DNA of 33,599 nt, taken from the NCBI GenBank assembly GCA_016926595.1, contig JAFGOG010000623.1, forward strand, positions 1 through 33,599, written 5' to 3'. The notes below the pieces were generated by a model. It was not told where the DNA came from and searched no databases. It saw only the letters and a list, made by a program, of their open reading frames with translations. Shown here one piece after another: positions 22,213 through 30,264 of this stretch. Source of the stretch: Anaerolineae bacterium (GTDB taxonomy: Bacteria; Chloroflexota; Anaerolineae; JAAYZQ01). The first letter of the stretch is position 1. Each line of letters starts with the position of its first letter. A program made the position numbers and the translations under genes.

Positions 22213-23547
22213 ATGTTAGGACAAGCTCGTATCAAGCAGATAACCGACGCGATCCTGGCCCGTTCCACAGCCGACCAGACCGAAGTGGTGATCCTGGCCG
22301 GCGACCAGGCGCTGACCCGCTTTGCCAATTCGACCATCCATCAGAATGTGTACGAGACCGACGCCTCGGTGCGGATCCGCGCCGTGCTGGGCAAGCGGAT
22401 CGGCGTGGCCGGCACCAACAACCTGGACGACCAGGCCCTGGCCGAGGCGCTCGACCACGCCCTGGCCATCGCCCGCTTCCAGCCGGAAAACCCCGATTTC
22501 AAATCGCTGCCCGGCCCATTGCCGATCCCGTCGGTGACCGTCTTCAGCGAGGCCACCGCCGGCTGCACGCCCGAGCAGCGGGCCAGGGGCGCGGGCGCCA
22601 TCTGCCTGCAGGCCCGGGCCAAAGGCGTGATCGCCTCGGGAGCATTGACCACCGCCGTCCTCGAAGTAGCGGTGGCCAACTCGCTGGGCACCTTTGCCTA
22701 CTTTGCCACGACCAAAGCCGACATCAACACCGTGATCATGAGCGACAACAGCGCCGGCTATGCAGCCGCCATGGCCCTGGACGTCGACGACCTGGATTTC
22801 GAGGCGATCGGCGCTGAAGCGGTCGACAAGTGCTTGCGCAGCCGGAACCCGCAGTCCCTCGAGCCGGGCCAGTACCCGGTCATCCTGGAACCGTACGCCG
22901 TGGAGGATTTCATCGGGATGATGACCTACACCGGCTTTAGCGCCGTGGCCATGCAGGAAGGCCGCAGCTTTATGGTCGGCAAGATCGGCCAGCAGATCGT
23001 CGATCCGCGCGTTTCGATCTGGGACGACGGCCTCGATCCGGCCGGCCTGCCCCAGCCGTTCGACTTTGAAGGCGTGCCCAAGCAGCGGGTCGAGCTGATC
23101 ACCAACGGCGTGGCCATGGGCGTGGTGTACGACTCTTACTGCGCCGGCAAGGAGGACAAGCAGTCCACCGGCCACGCCCTGCCCGCCCCCAACACCTTCG
23201 GCCCCTTCCCGCTGAACGCCTTTTTCGCGCCCGGCGACGCGACCGTGGAAGAGATGATCAAGAGCACCGGGCGCGGGCTGTACGTCACCCGCTTCCACTA
23301 TACCCGGCCGGTTGAGCCGACCAAGGTGGTCATCACCGGCATGACCCGCGACGGGACCTTTCTGATCGAAAACGGCGAGATCGCCTACCCGGTCAAGAAC
23401 CTGCGCTTTACGCAGAGCTACCTGGAGGCGCTCAACGCCGTCGAGGCAATCGGCAAGGTACCCAGGCTGCTGGAGGGCTTTGGCTCCGTGAGCGTCCCGG
23501 CCCTCAAGCTGAGCGCCTTTACCTTCACCGGCGCCACCGAGTTCTAA
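22213..23547 (+). CDS. tldE: TldE/PmbA-family protein, partner of TldD
   Basis: The protein has 444 residues from ATG 22213, behind GGGGAGAGGAGACC. It shows the family's N-terminal layout (TRFANSTIHQNVYETDASVRIRAVLGKRIGVAGTNNLDDQAL), a region EPYAVEDFIGMMTYTGFSAVAMQEG, and C-terminal GRGLYVTRFHYTRPVEPTKVVITGMTRDGTFLIENGEI. It lacks the HExxxH zinc motif, as TldE does, so it should be the non-catalytic half of the TldD-TldE heterodimer. Both genes form a two-gene operon closed by the hairpin at 23557-23593. Confidence 0.94.
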   Translation: MLGQARIKQITDAILARSTADQTEVVILAGDQALTRFANSTIHQNVYETDASVRIRAVLGKRIGVAGTNNLDDQALAEALDHALAIARFQPENPDFKSLPGPLPIPSVTVFSEATAGCTPEQRARGAGAICLQARAKGVIASGALTTAVLEVAVANSLGTFAYFATTKADINTVIMSDNSAGYAAAMALDVDDLDFEAIGAEAVDKCLRSRNPQSLEPGQYPVILEPYAVEDFIGMMTYTGFSAVAMQEGRSFMVGKIGQQIVDPRVSIWDDGLDPAGLPQPFDFEGVPKQRVELITNGVAMGVVYDSYCAGKEDKQSTGHALPAPNTFGPFPLNAFFAPGDATVEEMIKSTGRGLYVTRFHYTRPVEPTKVVITGMTRDGTFLIENGEIAYPVKNLRFTQSYLEALNAVEAIGKVPRLLEGFGSVSVPALKLSAFTFTGATEF

Positions 23548-23556
23548 CCAGGCTCT

Positions 23557-23593
23557 AGAAACCCGGTTTCTGCGAGAAACCGGGTTTCTTTTT
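23557..23593 (+). terminator. Rho-independent terminator from a perfect palindromic repeat
   Basis: AGAAACCCGGTTTCT (23557-23571) and AGAAACCGGGTTTCT (23575-23589) are exact reverse complements: a 15-bp stem with a GCG loop, followed by TTTT. It lies 10 bases after tldE. This AAACCGGGTTT palindrome is of the type that recurs in some cyanobacterial and Chloroflexota genomes, so it may be a mobile palindromic repeat serving as terminator. Confidence 0.93.
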
Positions 23594-23598
23594 ATCTT

Positions 23599-24702
23599 AT
23601 GAACGTCTGGCTGATCGAGCCCTACTACACTGGTTCCCACCAGGCGTGGGCCGATGGCTACGCCGCCCACAGCCGCCACCGGGTGCGGCTGCTGGCGCTG
23701 CCGGGCCGGTTCTGGAAGTGGCGCATGCAGGGCGGCGCTGTGACCCTCGCCCGCCTGGCCGCCCAGCTCGATGAGCGGCCCAACCTCATCCTCGCCTCCG
23801 ACATGCTCAACCTGCCCGTCTTCCTGACCCTGGCCGGCCAGCGGCTTTCCGGCGCGCCGGTCGCCCTCTACTTTCACGAAAACCAGCTCACCTACCCCCT
23901 CCAGCCGGGCGAAAAGCGCGACCTGCACTACGGCTTTATCCACCTGGCCAGCGGCCTGCGCGCCGAGGCCCTCTTTTTCAACTCCGCCTACCACCTCGCC
24001 GCCTTTTTCGACGAGCTGCCCCGCCTCCTCAAGCACTTTCCCGACTACACCGAGCTGTGGGCGGTGGACGCGCTGCGGGCCAAGGCCCGGGTGCTGCCGC
24101 TGGGGCTGGACCTGGCCCGCCTGGACGCCCACCGGCCGGCCGAGCCGCGCAGCGGGCGGCCGCTGCTGTTGTGGAACCACCGCTGGGAGTACGACAAGGA
24201 CCCCGAGGCTTTTTTCCGGGCGGTGTATGCCCTGGCCGGCGAAGGGTGGGATTTCGGGCTGATCCTGCTGGGGGAGAGCTTTCGCAACCTGCCGGCCGAG
24301 TTCCTGGAGGCCCGCGAGCGGCTGCCTGACCGGATCGTCCATTTCGGCTACGCCGAGGACCCGGCCACGTATGCCCGGCTGTTGTGGCAGGCGGACGTAG
24401 TGGTGTCGACTGCGGCACACGAATTCTTTGGCGCCGCCGTCGTCGAGGCCTGCTACTGCGACACCTTCCCCGTCCTCCCTCACCGCCTCACCTACCCCGA
24501 GCTGCTCCCCCCCGCCCACCACGACGCCTGCCTCTACGACGACTTGGACGGCCTCCTCTCCCTCCTCCGCCGCGCCCTGACCAACCTCGACGACACCCGC
24601 CGCTTTTCGCTTCACCACACTATGTCCTGCTACGACTGGAACCACATGGCCTCTCATTATGACGACCTATTTGAAGGGGTTGTTACCCGGCCGGCAGCCT
24701 GA
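23599..24702 (+). CDS. tRNA-queuosine alpha-mannosyltransferase-like glycosyltransferase (QTMAN/GTDC1, DUF3524)
   Basis: The protein has 367 residues. It begins MNVWLIEPYYTGSHQAWADG, followed by LPGRFWKWRMQGGAVTLAR and LNLPVFLTL, the hallmarks of the DUF3524 N-terminal domain of GTDC1. VALYFHENQLTYP and YGFIHLASGLRAEALFFNS continue the domain. The C-terminal GT-B half has LLLWNHRWEYDKDPEAFFRAVYAL and a donor-site segment VVSTAAHEFFGAAVVEACYC. In animals GTDC1 mannosylates queuosine in tRNA-Asp; bacterial homologues may act on queuosine or another acceptor. ATG 23599 lies only 6 bases after the terminator's U run, with no Shine-Dalgarno sequence. The acceptor is inferred from family membership alone. 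Confidence 0.9.
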   Translation: MNVWLIEPYYTGSHQAWADGYAAHSRHRVRLLALPGRFWKWRMQGGAVTLARLAAQLDERPNLILASDMLNLPVFLTLAGQRLSGAPVALYFHENQLTYPLQPGEKRDLHYGFIHLASGLRAEALFFNSAYHLAAFFDELPRLLKHFPDYTELWAVDALRAKARVLPLGLDLARLDAHRPAEPRSGRPLLLWNHRWEYDKDPEAFFRAVYALAGEGWDFGLILLGESFRNLPAEFLEARERLPDRIVHFGYAEDPATYARLLWQADVVVSTAAHEFFGAAVVEACYCDTFPVLPHRLTYPELLPPAHHDACLYDDLDGLLSLLRRALTNLDDTRRFSLHHTMSCYDWNHMASHYDDLFEGVVTRPAA

Positions 24703-24761
24703 CCTTGCCACGATTTTGCAGCTCCTGCCAGGAACCGGACAATGGCGACGGAGGCACGTTG

Positions 24762-24790
24762 TTGACAGTCAAGCCAGACCTGACTATAAT
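24762..24790 (+). promoter_or_regulatory. Consensus promoter of the BTAD regulator
   Basis: TTGACA (24762-24767), a 17-base spacer and TATAAT (24785-24790) form a perfect vegetative promoter. The expected leader is about 50 bases and contains AGGAGG (24823-24828), which is unusually far (21 bases) from the ATG at 24850. Confidence 0.85.
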
Positions 24791-24849
24791 GTGTAAATGA
24801 ACTACTCTCACGTCAAGTCTGCAGGAGGTGTGCAGAGAACGCGGTTGTG

Positions 24850-27800
24850 ATGGAACCTCATCTGCGTTTCCTTCTCCTTGGGCCATTTGAGGCCTGGCGG
24901 GACGAAGAGCGTCTGCCTGTGCAGGTATGGCGCACACGAAAACACGCTGCCCTGCTCAAGATCCTCGTCGGTCAGCGACGGCGTGCTGTGCCGACCGACC
25001 AGCTTATCGAATGGCTCTGGCCTGATCTGAGCCCCGAGGCTGGCCTGGCCAACCTCTACGTGGGCATCAGCCTGATACGGCGGGTGCTGGAGCCAGCAAA
25101 GACACCTGCGGCTTCCTCGTACGTCCTGACGCATCATCCAGGCTATCTCTTTGAGCCCTCCCCAGACTGCTGGATTGACGTGGACGAGTTCAGGGCTCAC
25201 ATCTCTGCTGCACAGGCTCACCTTCGCCGGGGAGATGCAGCACTGGCGCTTCATGCCTGCGAGGCAGCGGCAGCCCTGTACCGCGGTGACTATCTTGAGG
25301 ACGATCCCTACGAAGACTGGGCCATTGGTCCGCGGGAGCAGATACGAGAGGAGTATCTGGAGCTGCTCAGTCAGCTATACCGCCTCTATCTGGCCGCGGG
25401 GGATGTGGCTGCTGCGCTGTTTCGGGCACAGCAGGCGCTGGCGCTCGACCCCTGCCGCGAGCAGGCCCACCGCCAGGTGATGCGGGCCTATTACCTCCTC
25501 GGCCGCCGGGCAGACGCCCTGCGCCAATTCAGGCGCTGCCGGCAGATCCTCCAGGCAGAGCTAGAAGTCGAGCCGATGCCACGCACGCTGCTCCTGTACC
25601 AGCAGATCCTTTCGGATCGGGTCGAGATAGCTGTCGAAGCGGCAATGTCTCAGCCGGATCTGGGCCGTCTTCCCTTCGTCGGGCGCCAAAGCGAGTTGGC
25701 CGCAATGCAGAGAACCCTGGACAGGATCCAGCGGGAAGGCTGCCAGGTGCTACTCGTCAACGGTGAGACCGGCGTGGGCAAGACACGGTTGATCGAGGAG
25801 TTTATCGCGGCAATCCGACCGCAGTCAATAACCTTTCTGCGCGCCTCCTGCCATGCCCTGGACCGGGATATTCCCTATCAGCCCTTGCGCGAGGCGCTGT
25901 CGATTGCGCTTGCAACAACCGACGCAACCGCTATGGTCAAAACCCTGGGGCCGTCGGCTGCGGTGCTTGCCGGGCTGCTGCCGATGCTCTGGGAAAAGTG
26001 CCCTGATCTGAAGCCGCCCCCTGCCCTGGCTCCCAGTGACGAACTGGCCCGCCTGCTGCACGGGCTGGCGCGGCTGATACAGAACCTGGCTCGTGCTGGG
26101 CCACTCCTACTCGTCATAGACGACTTGCACTGGACCGACAGCGCGACTCTACATGCGCTGCACTATCTGACCGAGCACCTGAACCGGAGCCCCATCCTGC
26201 TGCTGGCCGCCTGCCGGACAGAGGCGATGGAGGCCGCCGCAGGCTCAGACACAACACCGCTGGCTCGATTCCTGGCCGACCTACGCCGCGGCAACCGGCT
26301 GACTGAGCTTGCCCTGCCCCGCCTGTCGCAGCCCGAGGTGACGGCGCTGATCGCCGCCCTGGCCCGCTCACCCCACGGAGGCACGCTATTCAGCCGCCGT
26401 CTCTACCAGGAAACGGCTGGCAATCCACTCTTCCTGGTCGAGACACTGCGCACCCTGCTGGAGCAGGGGGTGCTTTACCGGGATGAGACCGGTGCCTGGG
26501 CCACTGACCTAGACGAAGTCACGCAGGCTTACGAGGAACTGCCAATCCCGGCCACCATCCGGGAGGCCGTCTTGAGCCGCTCCCGGCAGTTATCGGAACC
26601 ACAGCAGCGCGCCCTGGCTGCCATGGCCACCATCGGCCGGCCCGCCACTTTTGAGCTGTGGCGGCGCGTCACCGGCGACTCTGAGGAAACCTTGCTGGAC
26701 ACACTGGAATGCTGCCTGGCGCGGCAACTACTCGTGCGCCAGGTCGACGGTCGCTACGACTTTGATCATGGGCTGGTACGCGACATCCTGGTTCATGAGC
26801 TGTGTCCAGAGCGGCGCCGTCTCCTGCACCGCCGGGTGGCGGAGGTGTTGGTCGAGCGGAACCAGGAGGTTCTGGCCGGCGAGATCGCGCACCACTACTG
26901 CGAAGCAGAAATGTGGCTTCCCGCACTTGACTACCTGGAGCAGGCAGGACACGCCGCCATGCGTCTCTTTGCCTACCAGGAAGCCTGGCCCTATTTCACC
27001 CGGGCCCACGATCTGCTGGAGCGGCTGGCCGTCAAGTCTGCAGAGCGACGCTACTCCGTCGCCCGCCAGTTGCACCGCATCGCCTCCATGATAGGCCGGC
27101 GGGAAGAGGCCGGCCAGTACCTCCAGGAAGCGCTGGCGTTAGCCAGGGCTCTCGACGACCCGGTCAAACTCGCCGAGACGCTGCACATGCTCTGCCGCTA
27201 TCACTTTTTCGGCGGCGATGTGGAGCTGGCCGGACAACTCTGCCAGGAGGCAATCGATCTGAGCCGACAAGCCGGGGATACCAGGTTGGAGGCGAATGTG
27301 CTGCGCCAGCAAAGCCTTATCTGCCGCCGAAGCGGGCGTCACGAGGAAGCCTGGACTGCCCTTGAACGGGCCTTGGACCTTAGCCGCCAGATCGGAGATC
27401 CGCAGCTTGAAGTGCTCAACCTTAATGTGGCCGGAACGGTTCACTACAAGCAAGGAGACTACGCCAGGGCGCTCACCGTGTGGCAGGCGGCGCTGCAGGC
27501 TGAGGTCGCGGGAAACCTGGGTGAGGCCTACCAGGCGCTGGGCCGCCACTCGGAGAGCCTATCCCTCCGGCAGGAAGGCCTGGAAGTAGCCCGGGCCATA
27601 GGCTATCGCATTCCCCAACCGGATTGCTTGCTTGGGTTGGGGGCGACGCACAGTGATCTCGGGCAACACGACGAGGCCATCGCACTCATAGAGCAAGCCC
27701 TCTCCCTGGCGCGGGAAGTGGGCCAGCGCCACCTCGTCGCCAACGTACTGAATGGGCTGGCTCGCGCGCGCCTGCGCCGGGGCGCCGAGGATGACCCTCG

Positions 27801-28197
27801 ACAGGCCCTGGCGCTGGCCGAAGAAGCCCTCAACCTGTCTCGCGGAATCGACCTGCGCCATGGCGGGATGGCAGCTTTGTCCCTGAAAGGCCGCGCGCTT
27901 TTGGTAATGGGCCAGGCGGAGGCGGCTGGCGAGGCTTCGCAGGCGGCTGTAGATCTGCTGGAAGGGCAGAGGGCCGGCGAGGGCGATGAAGCGTCGATCT
28001 ACTATTACCATGCGCAGATCCTGTCGGCGCAGGGGAGAGCGACCGAGGCAAAGGCGTTTCTGAGCAGGGCAAGGGCCGAGATGGAAGCCCAAGCCGCCCG
28101 GATCGCCGACGCCGGCCTGCGCCAGAGCTTCCTGGATAACGTCCCGAGCAACCGATCCATTCGCCGGGCATGGCAAGAAGTACAGCCCGGAAGCTGA
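24850..28197 (+). CDS. BTAD/AAA/TPR multidomain transcriptional regulator (AfsR/SARP-like)
   Basis: The protein has about 1115 residues; ATG 24850 or the adjacent GTG 24847 is the start. Residues 1-100 are an OmpR-type winged helix (LGPFEAWRDEERLPVQVWRTRKHAALL, DQLIEWLWPD). Residues about 105-255 are the bacterial transcriptional activation domain (DVDEFRAHI, YEDWAIGPREQIREEYLELL, DALRQFRRCRQIL). The ATPase (FVGRQSELAAM) has Walker A GETGVGKT at 305-312 and Walker B LLVIDDLHW around D424/D425. From about 690 on are TPR-like repeats (ALALARALDDPVKLAETLHML, EEAWTALERALDLSRQIGDP). Such proteins are signal-responsive activators; the ligand is unknown. The promoter upstream is strong and a terminator follows at 28236. 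Targets may be the adjacent membrane-protein genes, but that is inference. Confidence 0.92.
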   Translation: MEPHLRFLLLGPFEAWRDEERLPVQVWRTRKHAALLKILVGQRRRAVPTDQLIEWLWPDLSPEAGLANLYVGISLIRRVLEPAKTPAASSYVLTHHPGYLFEPSPDCWIDVDEFRAHISAAQAHLRRGDAALALHACEAAAALYRGDYLEDDPYEDWAIGPREQIREEYLELLSQLYRLYLAAGDVAAALFRAQQALALDPCREQAHRQVMRAYYLLGRRADALRQFRRCRQILQAELEVEPMPRTLLLYQQILSDRVEIAVEAAMSQPDLGRLPFVGRQSELAAMQRTLDRIQREGCQVLLVNGETGVGKTRLIEEFIAAIRPQSITFLRASCHALDRDIPYQPLREALSIALATTDATAMVKTLGPSAAVLAGLLPMLWEKCPDLKPPPALAPSDELARLLHGLARLIQNLARAGPLLLVIDDLHWTDSATLHALHYLTEHLNRSPILLLAACRTEAMEAAAGSDTTPLARFLADLRRGNRLTELALPRLSQPEVTALIAALARSPHGGTLFSRRLYQETAGNPLFLVETLRTLLEQGVLYRDETGAWATDLDEVTQAYEELPIPATIREAVLSRSRQLSEPQQRALAAMATIGRPATFELWRRVTGDSEETLLDTLECCLARQLLVRQVDGRYDFDHGLVRDILVHELCPERRRLLHRRVAEVLVERNQEVLAGEIAHHYCEAEMWLPALDYLEQAGHAAMRLFAYQEAWPYFTRAHDLLERLAVKSAERRYSVARQLHRIASMIGRREEAGQYLQEALALARALDDPVKLAETLHMLCRYHFFGGDVELAGQLCQEAIDLSRQAGDTRLEANVLRQQSLICRRSGRHEEAWTALERALDLSRQIGDPQLEVLNLNVAGTVHYKQGDYARALTVWQAALQAEVAGNLGEAYQALGRHSESLSLRQEGLEVARAIGYRIPQPDCLLGLGATHSDLGQHDEAIALIEQALSLAREVGQRHLVANVLNGLARARLRRGAEDDPRQALALAEEALNLSRGIDLRHGGMAALSLKGRALLVMGQAEAAGEASQAAVDLLEGQRAGEGDEASIYYYHAQILSAQGRATEAKAFLSRARAEMEAQAARIADAGLRQSFLDNVPSNRSIRRAWQEVQPGS

Positions 28198-28235
28198 GTC
28201 ACTGCCATTCTAGGTACAATCAAGGTCGATCTGAT

Positions 28236-28265
28236 AAGCTGTTGCCTGAGGACAACAGCTTTTTT
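28236..28265 (+). terminator. Rho-independent terminator of the regulator gene
   Basis: The 9-bp stem AAGCTGTTG/CAACAGCTT has an 8-base loop and runs into TTTTTT. It lies 38 bases after the regulator's stop and 30 bases before the next start. Confidence 0.88.
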
Positions 28266-28294
28266 GTACCCCTGGCGTAGAGAGGAGTATATTT

Positions 28295-28507
28295 ATGGGT
28301 CGAACCAAGGGTTCGCATACAGCCACCTTTGTAGTTCGCTTGTGGCAGGAGACAGGCGGGGAAACAGAGAGCACCTGGCGGGGCCAGGTGGAACATGTGC
28401 AAAGCAGCAAAAAGCAATACGTGCGCGAGCTGGCGCAGGTGCTCGAGTTTATCGAGGAGCATTTCCGAGGCCCAATTTCCGGCGCAAAGGGGGGTGGCAT
28501 CCACTGA
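28295..28507 (+). CDS. Small hypothetical protein (70 aa)
   Basis: ATG 28295 follows GAGAGGAGTATATTT, a good ribosome site. The 70 residues include a strand-like start (HTATFVVRLWQETGG), a middle TWRGQVEHVQSSKKQYV and a helix (RELAQVLEFIEEHF), then a Gly-rich end. No known family is recognised. It is cytosolic by composition. It opens a plus-strand series with the next two genes, separated from the regulator by a terminator. Confidence 0.6.
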   Translation: MGRTKGSHTATFVVRLWQETGGETESTWRGQVEHVQSSKKQYVRELAQVLEFIEEHFRGPISGAKGGGIH

Positions 28508-28548
28508 GATGGGGGTGCACGGGAGAAAAAGATGAGAGGAGACCAAGG

Positions 28549-29019
28549 ATGAACCGGAGAAGGGTTGTACTGGCGGGGATTGTACTGTCGAGCCTGGCCC
28601 TGTTGCCGCTGGCTATCGCGCTCTATTTTGTTGTGCACCTCAAGGGCTCCCCGGTCACGGCTTGGTTAGGGATCGATCTGGGGAGTCTGGAACCCGGCAC
28701 ACTGCTTACCAGGCTGGCCGAAGAGCTGAGAAATCTGAATCCGGACAGCCTCCTGTCTGGATTGGGTATCGACCCGTGCAGCCTGGATTCTGACCGCGTC
28801 CTCCATTCACTGGCCGATCTGCCTGGGCGAACCCAGGAGGCCGGCCAGGGCGGGGCAGTGGGAGGCGCCTCAGGAATTGGCGGCGCGGGAAGCAGCCCCT
28901 TTCCTTGGGGGCGTGATCCATTCACTGAAGGTATCAGGAAAAAGCTGCCCCAAAGCGCTCAGGATGTGGGTGACAGGGTGATCCACGAGCGCCGCACCGG
29001 TCAGGGCGCCGAGCAATAG
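28549..29019 (+). CDS. Single-span membrane-anchored hypothetical protein
   Basis: The protein has 156 residues from ATG 28549, with GAGAGGAG about 8 bases upstream; the open frame extends upstream but overlaps the preceding gene and lacks a site. MNRRRVVLAGIVLSSLALLP and following form a signal anchor at about residues 6-29. The remainder is exported: a Leu-rich stretch with repeating 'LGIDxxSLxxxxLLxxLA' units (residues 42-56 and 73-87), then a Gly/Ala-rich low-complexity segment and a basic end. The repeated LGID unit is visible by eye. No family is recognised. Confidence 0.65.
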   Translation: MNRRRVVLAGIVLSSLALLPLAIALYFVVHLKGSPVTAWLGIDLGSLEPGTLLTRLAEELRNLNPDSLLSGLGIDPCSLDSDRVLHSLADLPGRTQEAGQGGAVGGASGIGGAGSSPFPWGRDPFTEGIRKKLPQSAQDVGDRVIHERRTGQGAEQ

Positions 29020-29052
29020 CATTTGGCGCAAACGCGAGGAAGGAGGATGGAA

Positions 29053-30240
29053 ATGAAGGGAAGGATCTCCGATCTGATAGTCAGAGCGGGGTGGGGGCCC
29101 GACACTGTCGTCAACCTCTACACGCTGGTCTACTTCCTATTCTATGGTTGCTTTCTGCTGCTGTTTCTACCCAAGACCGGGCCGGCCTTGCTGTTTCCGG
29201 CCTATTTTGTGACGATGATGCTGGTTGTGACCATAGTCAACCGTTCGCTGCCGTTGAGATGGATCGCCTTCTGTTTCATCTATGGCTCGACCATTGTTGT
29301 CTTTGCCGTCCTGATCCTGGCCTGGCCGATCGATCGGATTTTTAGTCTGGATAGCCTGTTCCGCGGCGCGGTGCTTATCCCAATGCTGGAAGAGACGGTC
29401 AAAATCCTTCCTCTGCTCGCCCTCTTGGCCTGGGCTGGTTGGCGCTTCCGCTGGACAGCCGGAGCCAGCGACCTGATGGCCTTGGGTGCAGCCTTGGGCG
29501 CCGGCTATGCCCTGGTGGAGGACACGCTGCTCGGGTACATGGGCCGCATCTCCGCAGCCGATTACCTGCTGCAATCGCACGGGGCGACCCCCCACCTGGG
29601 TCCGCTCTACCTTTTTCCCAGCATGGATGTCGGGACCGCCGGCACAGCTTTCATGGGTCATGCTGCGACGACAGCCTTTGTAGCTCTGGCCATCGGGCTG
29701 GCGCGCTTGCTCGCCGGCCGCCTGGGCAGGGCCGCCTGGATGCTGCCTGTGGCGGCCTGGTGCTGGGTGATTGTGGAACATGGGCTGTTCAACTATGTAG
29801 CCGATGTGGGCCGGCTTGACGGCGTGGTCAAGTTCATCTATACTCTCGATGCCAACGGACGGCTGGCCTCGATTGTCTTCTATCTGGTGCTGCTGGGGGT
29901 GATCATCTTTGAGCGTGGCATCCTATGGCGCTATCGAGGGCGAATGGCTCCCTATGCCTGGACTCGGAAAAACCTGAGGCTGTTCGCCACTCCATTGCTC
30001 GCAGGCCTGGCATCGATAGGCATTGTGAACGACCTGCGCGCCTACCTGCGCGAGCTGCGTGGCCTAAACTTTGGCCTGTACATCTATGAGTCGTTGGGTG
30101 GCGACGACAACGTGGCGCAGAAGGAGCGGGTGACCTATCTGGAACAGTTAGCCGCAGCCCTGGCCGTCTGGAAAGCCAAAGTAGAGGTGGCGCCGTCGCT
30201 GCCGTTGGCCGAGGAGAAAGTCACGACACCGGTGTTGTAG
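29053..30240 (+). CDS. PrsW-family intramembrane protease
   Basis: The 395-residue protein has about eight membrane segments. ATG 29053 has AGGAGG at 6 bases; ATG 29047 would abut that site. The conserved PrsW/CPBP protease residues are seen in order: EExxK in PMLEETVKILP, the Glu of GYALVEDTLLG, the His of FMGHAATTAFVAL and the His/Asn of EHGLFNY. These polar residues in membrane helices form the glutamic-type active site. PrsW of Bacillus cleaves an anti-sigma factor (RsiW). A plausible substrate here is the single-span protein encoded just upstream, but this is inference. The soluble C-terminal 80 residues are not characteristic. Confidence 0.85.
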   Translation: MKGRISDLIVRAGWGPDTVVNLYTLVYFLFYGCFLLLFLPKTGPALLFPAYFVTMMLVVTIVNRSLPLRWIAFCFIYGSTIVVFAVLILAWPIDRIFSLDSLFRGAVLIPMLEETVKILPLLALLAWAGWRFRWTAGASDLMALGAALGAGYALVEDTLLGYMGRISAADYLLQSHGATPHLGPLYLFPSMDVGTAGTAFMGHAATTAFVALAIGLARLLAGRLGRAAWMLPVAAWCWVIVEHGLFNYVADVGRLDGVVKFIYTLDANGRLASIVFYLVLLGVIIFERGILWRYRGRMAPYAWTRKNLRLFATPLLAGLASIGIVNDLRAYLRELRGLNFGLYIYESLGGDDNVAQKERVTYLEQLAAALAVWKAKVEVAPSLPLAEEKVTTPVL

Positions 30241-30264
30241 CTCATGAATCCGGAGGGCTCAGAG

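Noticed and set aside
20727..23547. TldD/TldE pair as part of a modified-peptide (RiPP) cluster
   Set aside because: No precursor peptide, YcaO, radical SAM or exporter gene lies nearby. The pair looks like the housekeeping form.
22216..24657. An 813-codon open frame on the minus strand
   Set aside because: It lies antisense to tldE and the glycosyltransferase, both with clear family motifs. Its translation is a low-information run of Gly/Val/Gln/Arg typical of the shadow frame of GC-rich genes.
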